A stretch of DNA of 14,513 nucleotides from Anaerolineae bacterium (lineage in GTDB: Bacteria; Chloroflexota; Anaerolineae; 4572-78; NAK82), in the NCBI GenBank assembly GCA_030598425.1, contig JAUVPY010000014.1, positions 1 to 14,513 of the forward strand, read 5' to 3'. The position numbers and the translations under genes were made by a program. Positions 1 through 6,929 of this stretch are shown piece after piece. Position 1 is the first letter of the stretch. Every line of letters begins with the position of its first letter. The notes under the pieces are model-generated. The model was given only the letters and a program-made list of their open reading frames with translations, searched no databases and was not told the DNA's origin.

Positions 1-380
1 AAGAACTGCGCCGTGATGGACTTGAGGTCGAGCGTTGGAACATGCTGAATCCAACCGAGGAGTCCAAGGTTTCCTTCGTGAGCCAATGTCTGGCAGAGGC
101 GCCTGGAGTCCTTGTCGCAGCCTCCGATTACGTCAAGGCACTCCCCGACTCTATCTCCCGCTGGTGCCCTAGACCTCTGCTTTCTCTCGGGACGGACGGA
201 TTCGGGCGAAGCGAAAGCCGGCGCGCTCTGCGCGATTTCTTCGAAGTTGATGCCAGATACGTAACACTGGCCACGCTGACCGCCCTGGCGAGGGAAGGAG
301 AAATCGCCTTTGATGATGTCGAAGAAGCAATGCACGACCTGGAGATCGATCCGGCCAAAGCCAGCCCCGTGACTTCGTAA
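1..380 (+). CDS. aceE: Pyruvate dehydrogenase E1 component, homodimeric type, C-terminal fragment
   Basis: This is the last ~125 residues of the E1 subunit; the frame is open from base 3 and the start lies outside the window. E1 decarboxylates pyruvate with thiamine diphosphate and reductively acetylates the lipoyl group of E2. The identification rests on the C-terminal signature of the single-chain AceE family: an ERWN segment, AASDYVKALPDSI, then LGTDGFGRSESRRALRDFFE, where the family usually has GTDGFGRSDTR. The helix-rich tail ends in an acidic stretch. The E2 gene begins 15 nt downstream and the E3 gene follows, which is the standard aceE-aceF-lpdA order and supports the call. The heterodimeric alpha/beta E1 type is unlikely because its beta subunit ends differently. 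The catalytic domains cannot be seen here. Confidence 0.9.
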   Translation, partial: ELRRDGLEVERWNMLNPTEESKVSFVSQCLAEAPGVLVAASDYVKALPDSISRWCPRPLLSLGTDGFGRSESRRALRDFFEVDARYVTLATLTALAREGEIAFDDVEEAMHDLEIDPAKASPVTS

Positions 381-395
381 GAAAGGATCTTTGAG

Positions 396-1724
396 ATGAC
401 AACCGAGTTCAGGCTTCCAGAAGTAGGCGAAAACGTTGAGACCGGGCAGGTTGTCAAGATACTGGTGACCGTAGGTGACACCATCGAGGCCGGCCAATCT
501 GTGTTGGAGCTAGAGACGGACAAGGCTGTTGTTGAGGTGGACACCTCCGTTAGTGGGACAATCAAGGAGATCCACGTAACAGAGGGCCAGGAAATCAACG
601 TGGGGCAACTGATTCTGACGGTAGAAGCAGCCAGAGAGGAAGGCAAACCAATACCAAAACGTGAAGAAACTACGGCGGAGAAGGTCGTAAAGGAGCGAGA
701 AGACATTGTAAAGGAAGTGGAGCCCGTTGAACGAGAGCGCGACGGCAGAGAAGCTGTGCCCCAAGTCGAAACTAGCGGACCGCCCGCCGTGGACAAGCAG
801 CCTGAAGCGCCCCGCGTGATCGCTCCGGCCGCGCCCTCCGTTCGCAGATTAGCGCGAGAACTTGGAGTGGACGTCAACCAGGTTACAGGTTCCGGTCCAG
901 GGGGCCGGATTTCTGCGGAAGACGTCAAGGATTACGTCCGCCAGATCAACCTGGGGGTAGATCGCGCCAGGCCTGCGACGCTGGAGTCTCCGGCTCTTCT
1001 GCTTCCAGATTTTTCAAAGTGGGGAGACGTGGAACGGGAGCCCATGACAAGCATACGCCGCACAGCAGCGAGGCGACTAAGTCAGGCTTGGGTAACCATT
1101 CCTCACGTGACTCACTTCGACAAAGCAGACATCACAGAGTTGGAAGGATTGCGCAAACGCTATGCCAAGAAGGCAGAAGACGCTGGCGGGAAGCTGACAG
1201 TGACGGCCATCATCCTCAAGGTGGTCGCCTCCGCCTTGAAGGTGTTCCCTCAGTTTAACGCCAGCTTGGATATGACCAACCAAGAGATTGTCTACAAGAA
1301 GTATTACCGCATTGGGGTGGCGGTAGACACCGAGCACGGCCTGCTGGTCCCCGTCATCCGTGACGTCGACCAGAAAAACATCATCGAGTTATCTGTTGAA
1401 TTGGCCGATATCTCGGAGAAAGCCAGAACCAGGAAAGTAGACCTTCAAGACCTGGAGGGTGGTACCTTTACTGTGACCAACCTGGGAGGTATCGGGGGCA
1501 CCAGTTTTGCACCTATCATCAATCCCCCAGAGGTAGCCATCCTCGGCGTCTCCCGTGCCAGTATGCAGCCCGTTTTCAAGGATGGAGGATTCGAACCCCG
1601 ACTGATTATGCCTCTGTCGCTTTCCTATGACCACCGTCTGATCGATGGTGCCGATGCCGCTCGCTTCACGCGCTGGGTCGCCCAGGCGATCGAGCAACCG
1701 TTCCTGCTGAGCCTGGAGGGATAA
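396..1724 (+). CDS. aceF: Dihydrolipoyllysine-residue acetyltransferase (E2 of pyruvate dehydrogenase)
   Basis: E2 forms the core of the PDH complex and transfers the acetyl group from lipoamide to CoA. The 442-residue protein has three parts. A single lipoyl domain spans about residues 2-78, with the lipoylated lysine K43 in ETDKAVVEV. A peripheral subunit-binding domain spans about 142-184 (SVRRLARELGVDV, then GSGPGGRISAEDV). A catalytic acyltransferase domain runs from about 215 to the end, with H413 and D417 in the DHRLIDG motif. The start ATG has AAAGGA 8 nt upstream. The linker at about 80-140 is rich in Glu, Lys and Arg instead of the usual Ala/Pro-rich type. A branched-chain or 2-oxoglutarate E2 would look similar, but the adjacent aceE-type E1 decides for pyruvate. 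Confidence 0.93.
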   Translation: MTTEFRLPEVGENVETGQVVKILVTVGDTIEAGQSVLELETDKAVVEVDTSVSGTIKEIHVTEGQEINVGQLILTVEAAREEGKPIPKREETTAEKVVKEREDIVKEVEPVERERDGREAVPQVETSGPPAVDKQPEAPRVIAPAAPSVRRLARELGVDVNQVTGSGPGGRISAEDVKDYVRQINLGVDRARPATLESPALLLPDFSKWGDVEREPMTSIRRTAARRLSQAWVTIPHVTHFDKADITELEGLRKRYAKKAEDAGGKLTVTAIILKVVASALKVFPQFNASLDMTNQEIVYKKYYRIGVAVDTEHGLLVPVIRDVDQKNIIELSVELADISEKARTRKVDLQDLEGGTFTVTNLGGIGGTSFAPIINPPEVAILGVSRASMQPVFKDGGFEPRLIMPLSLSYDHRLIDGADAARFTRWVAQAIEQPFLLSLEG

Positions 1725-1730
1725 GGAGCC

Positions 1731-3155
1731 ATGAGCCCAGAAACGAACTCGACGCAGTTAGCAGTCATCGGAGGTGGCCCGGCCGGTTATCCAGCCGCGT
1801 TTTTGGCCGCGGATCTTGGCCTGCAAGTAACCCTGATAGACCAAGAACCCAGGCCAGGCGGCGTCTGCCTGTACCGAGGATGCATTCCGTCCAAGACATT
1901 GCTACACGCGGCCAAGTTGCTGGCTGAGGCTCGCGAGGCGGCCGATTGGGGCATCGAATTCTCCGAGCCCAAGATCAACTTGGAAAAGCTACGCGCCTGG
2001 AAAGAAAGTGTGGTCCAGCAACTGACCGGCGGAACGGCGCAACTGGCCAAACAACGCAAGATCAATTTCATTCAGGGCCGGGCTCGTTTCCTGGACGCCA
2101 AAACCTTAAGAATCCAGACAACGGAGGGGAGAGAAGAAGTCTTAACCTTCGGTCATACATTAGTGGCCACCGGTTCTCGACCGGCCACTATCCCCGGTTT
2201 ATCTCTCGACACCAACCGCCTTATGGACTCCACGAGTGCCTTAGAGTTGGAGGACATTCCAGAGACTCTGTTGGTAATCGGTGGAGGCTACATCGGCCTC
2301 GAACTGGGGACGGTGTATGCTGCGCTGGGCAGCCAGGTCTCTGTGGTTGAGATGTTGCCGGGCCTGTTGCCAGGCGCAGACCGAGACTTAGTGCGGGTCC
2401 TTTCAAAACGCTTGGAAAGCCTGTTCCACTCCATCGTGCTTAACACCACGGTCGCCCAGATGGAAGAAGTGGAAGACGGTATCAAGGTAATACTCGAGGG
2501 GGATGCTGAGAAGCCGGAACAGGTCTTTGAGAAAGTCCTTATGTCCGTGGGCCGCAGACCCAATTCAGGTGACCTAGGTCTAGAGAAGACCAAGGTGGAA
2601 ATCGACCAGCGCGGTTTTATCAAAGTGGATGAGCAACGACGCACCTCCGAGCCCACCATTTACGCCATAGGAGATGTCGCCGGCGAGCCTATGCTGGCCC
2701 ACAAGGCAACCCACGAAGGTCGCGTAGCTGCCGAGGTCATCGCAGGCCACAAGGTCGCTTTCGAGCCCCACGCCATCCCGGCCGTCGTATTCACCGACCC
2801 GGAAGTGGCTTGGTGTGGCCTGACCGAGACGCAGGCCAAGGAGGAAGGACACCCAATCAAAGTGGCTCGTTTCCCCTGGGGGGCTTCCGGCCGAGCTGTC
2901 ACCCTGGGCCGAACCGATGGGCTGACAAAGCTCGTCATAGACACCGAGACCGAACGGGTATTGGGGGTCGGCGTCGTCGGGACCGGTGCTGGTGAACTGA
3001 TCTCAGAAGGTGTCTTGGCCATTGAAATGGCCGCTTTAGCTTCGGACGTGAAGCTGAGTATTCATCCCCACCCGACTCTTACGGAGACTGTTATGGAAGC
3101 CGCCGAAGTCTTCTTTGGCCAAAGCACGCACGTTTACCGGCCTAAAAGAGGCTGA
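1731..3155 (+). CDS. lpdA: Dihydrolipoamide dehydrogenase (E3)
   Basis: This FAD flavoprotein reoxidises E2-bound dihydrolipoamide and passes electrons to NAD+. Its 474 residues match the usual family length. An N-terminal FAD-binding GGGPAGYPAA lies at about 14-23. The redox disulfide is C46/C51 in GGVCLYRGCIPSK. The NAD-binding GGGYIGLELG lies at 184-193, the second FAD motif TIYAIGDVAG at about 309-318, and the C-terminal catalytic pair is H447/E452 in HPHPTLTE. The usual spacer between the two cysteines is L-N-V/I-G, so L-Y-R-G here is a mild variant. The start lies 6 nt after the E2 stop, and AAGGAG and GGAGGG both lie just upstream, so translation is probably coupled. It is the last gene of the PDH operon, followed by a strong hairpin. 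It may also serve other 2-oxoacid dehydrogenases or glycine cleavage. Confidence 0.95.
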   Translation: MSPETNSTQLAVIGGGPAGYPAAFLAADLGLQVTLIDQEPRPGGVCLYRGCIPSKTLLHAAKLLAEAREAADWGIEFSEPKINLEKLRAWKESVVQQLTGGTAQLAKQRKINFIQGRARFLDAKTLRIQTTEGREEVLTFGHTLVATGSRPATIPGLSLDTNRLMDSTSALELEDIPETLLVIGGGYIGLELGTVYAALGSQVSVVEMLPGLLPGADRDLVRVLSKRLESLFHSIVLNTTVAQMEEVEDGIKVILEGDAEKPEQVFEKVLMSVGRRPNSGDLGLEKTKVEIDQRGFIKVDEQRRTSEPTIYAIGDVAGEPMLAHKATHEGRVAAEVIAGHKVAFEPHAIPAVVFTDPEVAWCGLTETQAKEEGHPIKVARFPWGASGRAVTLGRTDGLTKLVIDTETERVLGVGVVGTGAGELISEGVLAIEMAALASDVKLSIHPHPTLTETVMEAAEVFFGQSTHVYRPKRG

Positions 3156-3173
3156 GCTCAACGACGAGTCAAT

Positions 3174-3218
3174 TACGACAACAAAGGCCCGGCGTCTGGC
3201 CGGGCCTTTGTTGTCGTA
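3174..3218. terminator. Bidirectional intrinsic terminator between convergent lpdA and htrA-like genes
   Basis: A perfect 20-bp inverted repeat (arms 3174-3193 and 3199-3218) encloses a 5-nt loop, GTCTG. The core is GGCCCGGC/GCCGGGCC, flanked on the 3' side by TTTGTTGT on either strand, so each strand reads as a GC-rich stem followed by a short T-rich run. It lies 18 nt past the lpdA stop and 21 nt before the end of the protease gene on the other strand. It is therefore placed to terminate both converging transcripts. Confidence 0.88.
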
Positions 3219-3239
3219 CCGATAACCGCCCCTACAAAT

Positions 3240-4475
3240 TTAGGGCCGGGGTCTCACGGCTAGTGTCACAGTGACCTTCTCCAATTCACCCTGAGCGCGG
3301 ATAACCTCCAGGATCACTTGATCGCCAGGTCGGGTTTCTCCGACCAGGTAAGTGATAATATCATCCATCTCGCGCACGGTCTGGTCATCGATGGCAGCAA
3401 TGATATCACCACCAAGCCGGAATTCTTGTCCCTCGTCCCTGACAAACTCATCGCTGTCCCGCAAACCAGCCTTGTCTGCCGGGCTATTTGGGACTACGTC
3501 AATCACCAGCACACCGACCGTGTCGGCTGGCAGGTTCAAAAAATCGGCCACTTCGGAGGACACCCCCCGGCCAGCGATGCCTAACCAGGAATATTCGAAC
3601 GTTTTTCCCTCAATGAGAGCCGGCACTACCTGCTTGGCGATATCGATGGGCACGGCAAAACCGACACCCGCGCTGGCACCGCTGCGGCTAACAATCTGCG
3701 TGTTAATGCCAATCACGTTTCCCTCACGATCCAACAACGGTCCGCCCGAGTTGCCAGGGTTGATTGGCGCATCCGTCTGGATCACCTCAGGGATCGAGAA
3801 CGAACTGTTTCCGCTCCGGATGGTGCGCCCCACGGCGCTGACGATGCCACTGGTCATTGTGAACTCTTGTCCAAAGGGATTGCCAATGGCAATTGCCAAC
3901 TGACCGGGCTGTAGTGCATCGCTATCGCCCAGGGGCAGCGGCTGGAGTTCATCGGCCGGCAAATTGACCTTGAGTACAGCCAGGTCGGCGTCGGCGTCGG
4001 TGCCCAGTATTTCAGCTTCCGCAGTGCGACCGTCAGCAAAGCGAACCTCAATGTCCGTCGCGTCAGCTACGACGTGGAAATTGGTGACAATGTGTCCTTC
4101 GTAATTCCAGACGAAGCCCGATCCTTCGCCACGCCGGAGAAACTCCTCTGGCGCCTGAGACGCATCCGGGACAGGCGCAAGGCGCGACAACCCGTCCACC
4201 CTTTGCGTCACCTGAATGTTCACGACCGAGGGTAACGAACTCTGATAGACTCTGATCAAGTTCTGCTCAAAGACGGCCACCAAATCAGTCTCGCCCGTCG
4301 CCAGGGTTGTCGGCTCGACTACCTCAGGCGGAGGCGCTGGTGCTGCCTCAGCAACGTTGTTAAGATGGGGCGCTAAGGCTACGCCTCCGGCAAATGACAC
4401 GGCAATCACCAACACCACTCCCACTGCTATGCTGATTGCGACCAGTAAGTAAACCGGGTTTGAACGCTTTATCAT
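3240..4475 (-). CDS. HtrA/Deg-family trypsin-like serine protease with one PDZ domain
   Basis: This is an extracytoplasmic quality-control protease that degrades misfolded envelope proteins. Residues 8-33 form a single hydrophobic helix after a short positively charged N-terminus, acting as a signal anchor. A Pro/Ala-rich linker follows at about 40-60. The protease domain spans about 65-290, with catalytic triad H134 (TNFHVVADA), D164 (DADLAVLKV) and S243 (NPGNSGGPLLD). One PDZ domain at about 295-405 carries the ligand-loop-like YSWLGIAGRGV and the VVPNSPADKAGL and GGDIIAAID motifs. The length of 411 residues fits the membrane-anchored one-PDZ class (DegS or HhoA-like) rather than two-PDZ DegP. 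The start ATG has AAGGTGA 7 nt upstream. It is transcribed alone, divergent from the zinc-ribbon gene. I found no convincing promoter for it in 4476-4620. Confidence 0.94.
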   Translation of the reverse strand: MIKRSNPVYLLVAISIAVGVVLVIAVSFAGGVALAPHLNNVAEAAPAPPPEVVEPTTLATGETDLVAVFEQNLIRVYQSSLPSVVNIQVTQRVDGLSRLAPVPDASQAPEEFLRRGEGSGFVWNYEGHIVTNFHVVADATDIEVRFADGRTAEAEILGTDADADLAVLKVNLPADELQPLPLGDSDALQPGQLAIAIGNPFGQEFTMTSGIVSAVGRTIRSGNSSFSIPEVIQTDAPINPGNSGGPLLDREGNVIGINTQIVSRSGASAGVGFAVPIDIAKQVVPALIEGKTFEYSWLGIAGRGVSSEVADFLNLPADTVGVLVIDVVPNSPADKAGLRDSDEFVRDEGQEFRLGGDIIAAIDDQTVREMDDIITYLVGETRPGDQVILEVIRAQGELEKVTVTLAVRPRP

Positions 4476-4597
4476 CCGTCAATCACCTTTTGCTATGATT
4501 ACGCTGCCGTTCCGTCTTTCAGTACTTTGTTTCAACTATTCAGACTACGTGACCAACTAAGACATTACGTTCTCTGGCACGATGATGCAGAGTTGAG

Positions 4598-4626
4598 TTA
4601 GCGTGTCAGTTGAGGCGTGGTATAAT
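4598..4626 (+). promoter_or_regulatory. Sigma-70-type promoter for the zinc-ribbon gene
   Basis: A perfect -10 box TATAAT (4621-4626) lies 17 bp after a weak -35-like TTAGCG (4598-4603). Transcription would begin near 4633, giving a leader of about 45 nt before the GTG start at 4679. The position rules out the upstream in-frame TTG at 4610 as the start. Confidence 0.6.
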
Positions 4627-4678
4627 GGGCAGACTTACCGTACTGAGTTACCCGTGTAAAAATGGAGGAGTCTCTGTT

Positions 4679-5356
4679 GTGAGCGAAGAGGTGCTGATAG
4701 ACGCGTGCCCAATTTGCGGCGAGTCGGCCCTGACCGGCCACGAAGGCCAGTTTTCTTGTGTTTCCTGCGGGACGCAGGTAGAACAAAGGCGATGGTTAGG
4801 GGTACGGCGTCGTGACCGGTTCTTCTTTCGGGTGGTCGGCTCCGACTACACCAATGCTGAGCCTGACTTGACCGCTCGTCCATTTACAAAGGCCGAACTG
4901 GCCAGGCTGGCAGGTTCGTGCTACAGCGATGCCGATCTGGAAGCCATTGCCGCCGGTGACCTCTCTTGCCTTCGTTCGCCTAGTAGCCAAGTTGCCCAAG
5001 TTATGTTTCCCCAGAGTCGTGAAACCTGCCAACTGCAAATCAATGGCTTGATACGGGCCGAGGGCCCATCGCTCTCCGATGGAACGAGAAAAATAAATGG
5101 CTCAGCCAACCGGCGGACCCTGAAGAAGCTGGATGAGGGGAACCTCTTCGTCAGCGATCAACGCCTTATCTTGCCAAGCAATACCCATACCATTATTCGA
5201 ATAGACCGCAAGCTGACCGGCATCTGCACCTTTTCTGATGCGGTTGCGGTTCAGCGCAAAGGAGAGGACAAAGCTACCTATTTTCTGGGGTTCGAGTCCA
5301 GAGATGCATCACTTTTGGCAGCCTTCTTGCAGGGGCAACTGGAACATCTGCGATGA
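4679..5356 (+). CDS. Zinc-ribbon protein of unknown function with possible PH/GRAM-like C-terminus
   Basis: I do not recognise the family. The 225-residue protein opens with a four-cysteine zinc ribbon (C10-x2-C13, then C27-x2-C30), as in short metal- or nucleic-acid-binding domains. A basic stretch follows (GVRRRDRFFFRVV). The middle, about 50-130, is soluble and featureless to my eye. From about 150 a segment beginning LDEGNLFVSDQRLIL, followed by alternating strands and a final helix, resembles bacterial PH/GRAM-like domains, where a G-x-L-x-x-T-x-x-R-L pattern is common; this is inference. There is no signal peptide or membrane segment. I chose the GTG start at 4679 because GGAGGAG lies 8 nt upstream and because the TATAAT box lies between it and the earlier in-frame TTG at 4610. 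It converges on the radical SAM gene with a 26-nt gap. Confidence 0.75.
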   Translation: MSEEVLIDACPICGESALTGHEGQFSCVSCGTQVEQRRWLGVRRRDRFFFRVVGSDYTNAEPDLTARPFTKAELARLAGSCYSDADLEAIAAGDLSCLRSPSSQVAQVMFPQSRETCQLQINGLIRAEGPSLSDGTRKINGSANRRTLKKLDEGNLFVSDQRLILPSNTHTIIRIDRKLTGICTFSDAVAVQRKGEDKATYFLGFESRDASLLAAFLQGQLEHLR

Positions 5357-5382
5357 TTTTGTCTCAACAGCCGATTTGCTGC

Positions 5383-6342
5383 TCAGTGCGTGATCCAGAA
5401 GAGAGCACGGCGTTCATCAAGCCGGGTAAGCCCGGCATCTCGAGCCATCCTGACCGCGGTCTCGTACTCTTGGCGCGCGATACGCCGATTCAGCTCAGGG
5501 AAGTGATGTGCCTTATAAGCCGGGCGATATTGGTCCATCAGGTTCAAATACGTATGGGGGGAAATCTCAGTAGCGAGGAACTGGACAATTTCGTCCGTAC
5601 CAGCCAGGTTATCGGGTAACACCAAATGGCGTACCAGCAAGCCGCATAGGGCGAGGCCGGTCTTGTTGACCTGCAAGTCACCTACCTGACGATGCATCTC
5701 GCGGACGGCGGCCCGATTGACCTGGGGATAATTGGCGATTTTTGAAGAACGACGGGCGATCTCTGCATCAGCATACTTCATATCAGGCATATAAATATCA
5801 ACTACTCCATCCAGAAGCTTGAGCATCGCCATCGAATCATAGCCACCTGTGTTATAGACCAAGGGCAAACGCAACCCAGCCTCGGCAGCAATGAGGACGG
5901 CGGCCATAATCTGGGGAACTACGTGGCTGGGCGACACGAAATTGATGTTGTGACACCCTTGGGCCTGTAGTTCCAGCATAATCGACGCCAAATCTTCCGC
6001 CTCGACCTCGTAGCCAGCATCAGTCTGGCTGATATCGTGATTCTGGCAAAACTGGCACTTGAGATTGCACCGGCTGAAGAATATGGTGCCGGACCCACGC
6101 CAGCCACGTAAGGGGTCCTCTTCGCCCAGGTGAGGGCCATAGCTGCTCACTTTGGCCAGCTCACCAGTGCGACATACACCTACCTGCCCGGCCCGGCGGT
6201 CAACATCACAGGTCCAGGCACACACATCGCAGATTGAAAGATGCTCATAAGCCTGGGCGACGCGCTCTCGGAACTCGCCGCTACGCAGAAGCCGTAGGTA
6301 GGCCGGTTGAAACGTTTCCTCGGTTCGCCGCGAAGAACTCAT
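5383..6342 (-). CDS. PflX-like radical SAM protein (COG1313-type)
   Basis: This is a radical SAM enzyme resembling the glycyl-radical activase homologue PflX. Residues C92-x3-C96-x2-C99 (CNLKCQFC, followed by QNHDIS) hold the [4Fe-4S] cluster that cleaves S-adenosylmethionine. Four extra cysteines upstream (C38-x2-C41-x3-C45 and C57, in CDVCAWTCDVDRRAGQVGVC) are typical of this group and may bind a further metal cluster. Later family-like segments are FVSPSHVVPQI, LVYNTGGYDS and VDIYMPDMKY. The length is 319 residues from the ATG at 6342, chosen because GGAGGAG stands 6 nt before it; an upstream in-frame ATG at 6384 lacks a comparable site and falls in the promoter. No glycyl-radical enzyme is nearby, so the substrate is unknown. 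Function by family only. Confidence 0.87.
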   Translation of the reverse strand: MSSSRRTEETFQPAYLRLLRSGEFRERVAQAYEHLSICDVCAWTCDVDRRAGQVGVCRTGELAKVSSYGPHLGEEDPLRGWRGSGTIFFSRCNLKCQFCQNHDISQTDAGYEVEAEDLASIMLELQAQGCHNINFVSPSHVVPQIMAAVLIAAEAGLRLPLVYNTGGYDSMAMLKLLDGVVDIYMPDMKYADAEIARRSSKIANYPQVNRAAVREMHRQVGDLQVNKTGLALCGLLVRHLVLPDNLAGTDEIVQFLATEISPHTYLNLMDQYRPAYKAHHFPELNRRIARQEYETAVRMARDAGLTRLDERRALFWITH

Positions 6343-6362
6343 AGTGATCTCCTCCACCCCCA

Positions 6363-6391
6363 ATTGTAGCAGTGTTTGCCTCACTTTTCAA
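6363..6391 (-). promoter_or_regulatory. Promoter for the radical SAM gene
   Basis: On the minus strand, TTGAAA (6391-6386) and TACAAT (6368-6363) are separated by 17 bp, each matching five of six sigma-70 consensus bases. Transcription would start near 6356, immediately before the GGAGGAG site, giving a leader of only ~14 nt. This supports the ATG at 6342 over the one at 6384. Confidence 0.65.
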
Positions 6392-6418
6392 GGCCAAGTT
6401 GTCCACAGCCTCAGAACA

Positions 6419-6447
6419 TTGCACACACAGATAGTCTATGTTATACT
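6419..6447 (+). promoter_or_regulatory. Promoter for the response regulator-ATPase-modE-moeA run
   Basis: TTGCAC (6419-6424) and TATACT (6442-6447) are 17 bp apart. The -10 box is good and the -35 box matches only in TTG. Transcription would begin near 6454, leaving a leader of about 88 nt before the response-regulator ATG. It is divergent from the radical SAM promoter, with 27 bp between their -35 boxes, so the two could share regulation. Confidence 0.5.
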
Positions 6448-6541
6448 AATGCCCGTTGACGACCAGGCCTGCCGCCCCGTCAAGCTGATACGCACAGGAA
6501 GTCACCAAGCAAACTCCAGAGTGCACCAGGAGTTAATCGCC

Positions 6542-6925
6542 ATGGCCAAGCGCATCCTTATGATCGAAGATGACAGAGAAATGGTCACCCTGGGAAAGCT
6601 AATCCTAGAGCGCGAGGGATATGAGGTTTTGGTCGCATATGGGGGTGCCGAGGGCCTGAACCTGTTGCGCCAAGAAGACAGCAACGTAGATTTGCTCCTC
6701 CTTGACATCATGATGACCGGAATGGATGGCTGGCAGGTGTTAACCGAAGTGAAAACCGACCAGAAACTACGCCACATCCCGGTTATTATGCTCACTGCCC
6801 GTCACTATTTGGAGGACGAAGACGAAACGGCCACCTACGCTGATAAGTTTGAACACTACGTTGTCAAGCCTTTCGTAGTGCGTGATCTCCTGGCAGAAAT
6901 AGCTGAGGTTCTAAACCGATCTTGA
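6542..6925 (+). CDS. Single-domain response regulator (CheY-like receiver)
   Basis: The 127-residue protein is a receiver domain only, with no output domain. It carries the acidic pair D10/D11 (MIEDD), the phospho-acceptor D55 (LLLLDIMMTGMDGW), the switch threonine T85 (IMLTAR) and the conserved lysine K109 (VVKPF). All residues needed for phosphorylation are present. AGGAG lies 9 nt before the ATG. The frame is open further upstream to 6344, but that stretch spans the promoter and is not coding. No histidine kinase is encoded in the window, so it must be phosphorylated from elsewhere. It ends 4 nt before the AAA+ ATPase reading frame, so the ATPase is the obvious candidate partner or co-regulated effector (inference). 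Confidence 0.92.
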   Translation: MAKRILMIEDDREMVTLGKLILEREGYEVLVAYGGAEGLNLLRQEDSNVDLLLLDIMMTGMDGWQVLTEVKTDQKLRHIPVIMLTARHYLEDEDETATYADKFEHYVVKPFVVRDLLAEIAEVLNRS

Positions 6926-6929
6926 GACA

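Noticed and set aside
128..928. 266-codon minus-strand open frame opposite aceE and aceF
   Set aside because: It spans the junction of two clearly conserved genes on the other strand, and its Ser/Thr/Arg-rich product looks like antisense of biased codons.
3352..3903. 183-codon plus-strand open frame inside the HtrA-like gene
   Set aside because: It lies opposite the catalytic Ser and PDZ coding region of a well-supported protease and has no recognisable motif.
4610..4678. TTG start 23 codons upstream of the zinc-ribbon gene
   Set aside because: The segment contains the TATAAT promoter box and lacks a ribosome binding site, while GTG 4679 has GGAGGAG 8 nt upstream.
5353..5619. 88-codon plus-strand frame starting with an ATGA overlap at the zinc-ribbon stop
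   Set aside because: The overlap looks like coupling, but the frame is antisense to the conserved C-terminus of the radical SAM gene and resembles nothing.
6344..6541. Upstream in-frame extension of the response regulator
   Set aside because: It overlaps both divergent promoters and the receiver fold begins exactly at MAKRILMIEDD, with AGGAG before it.
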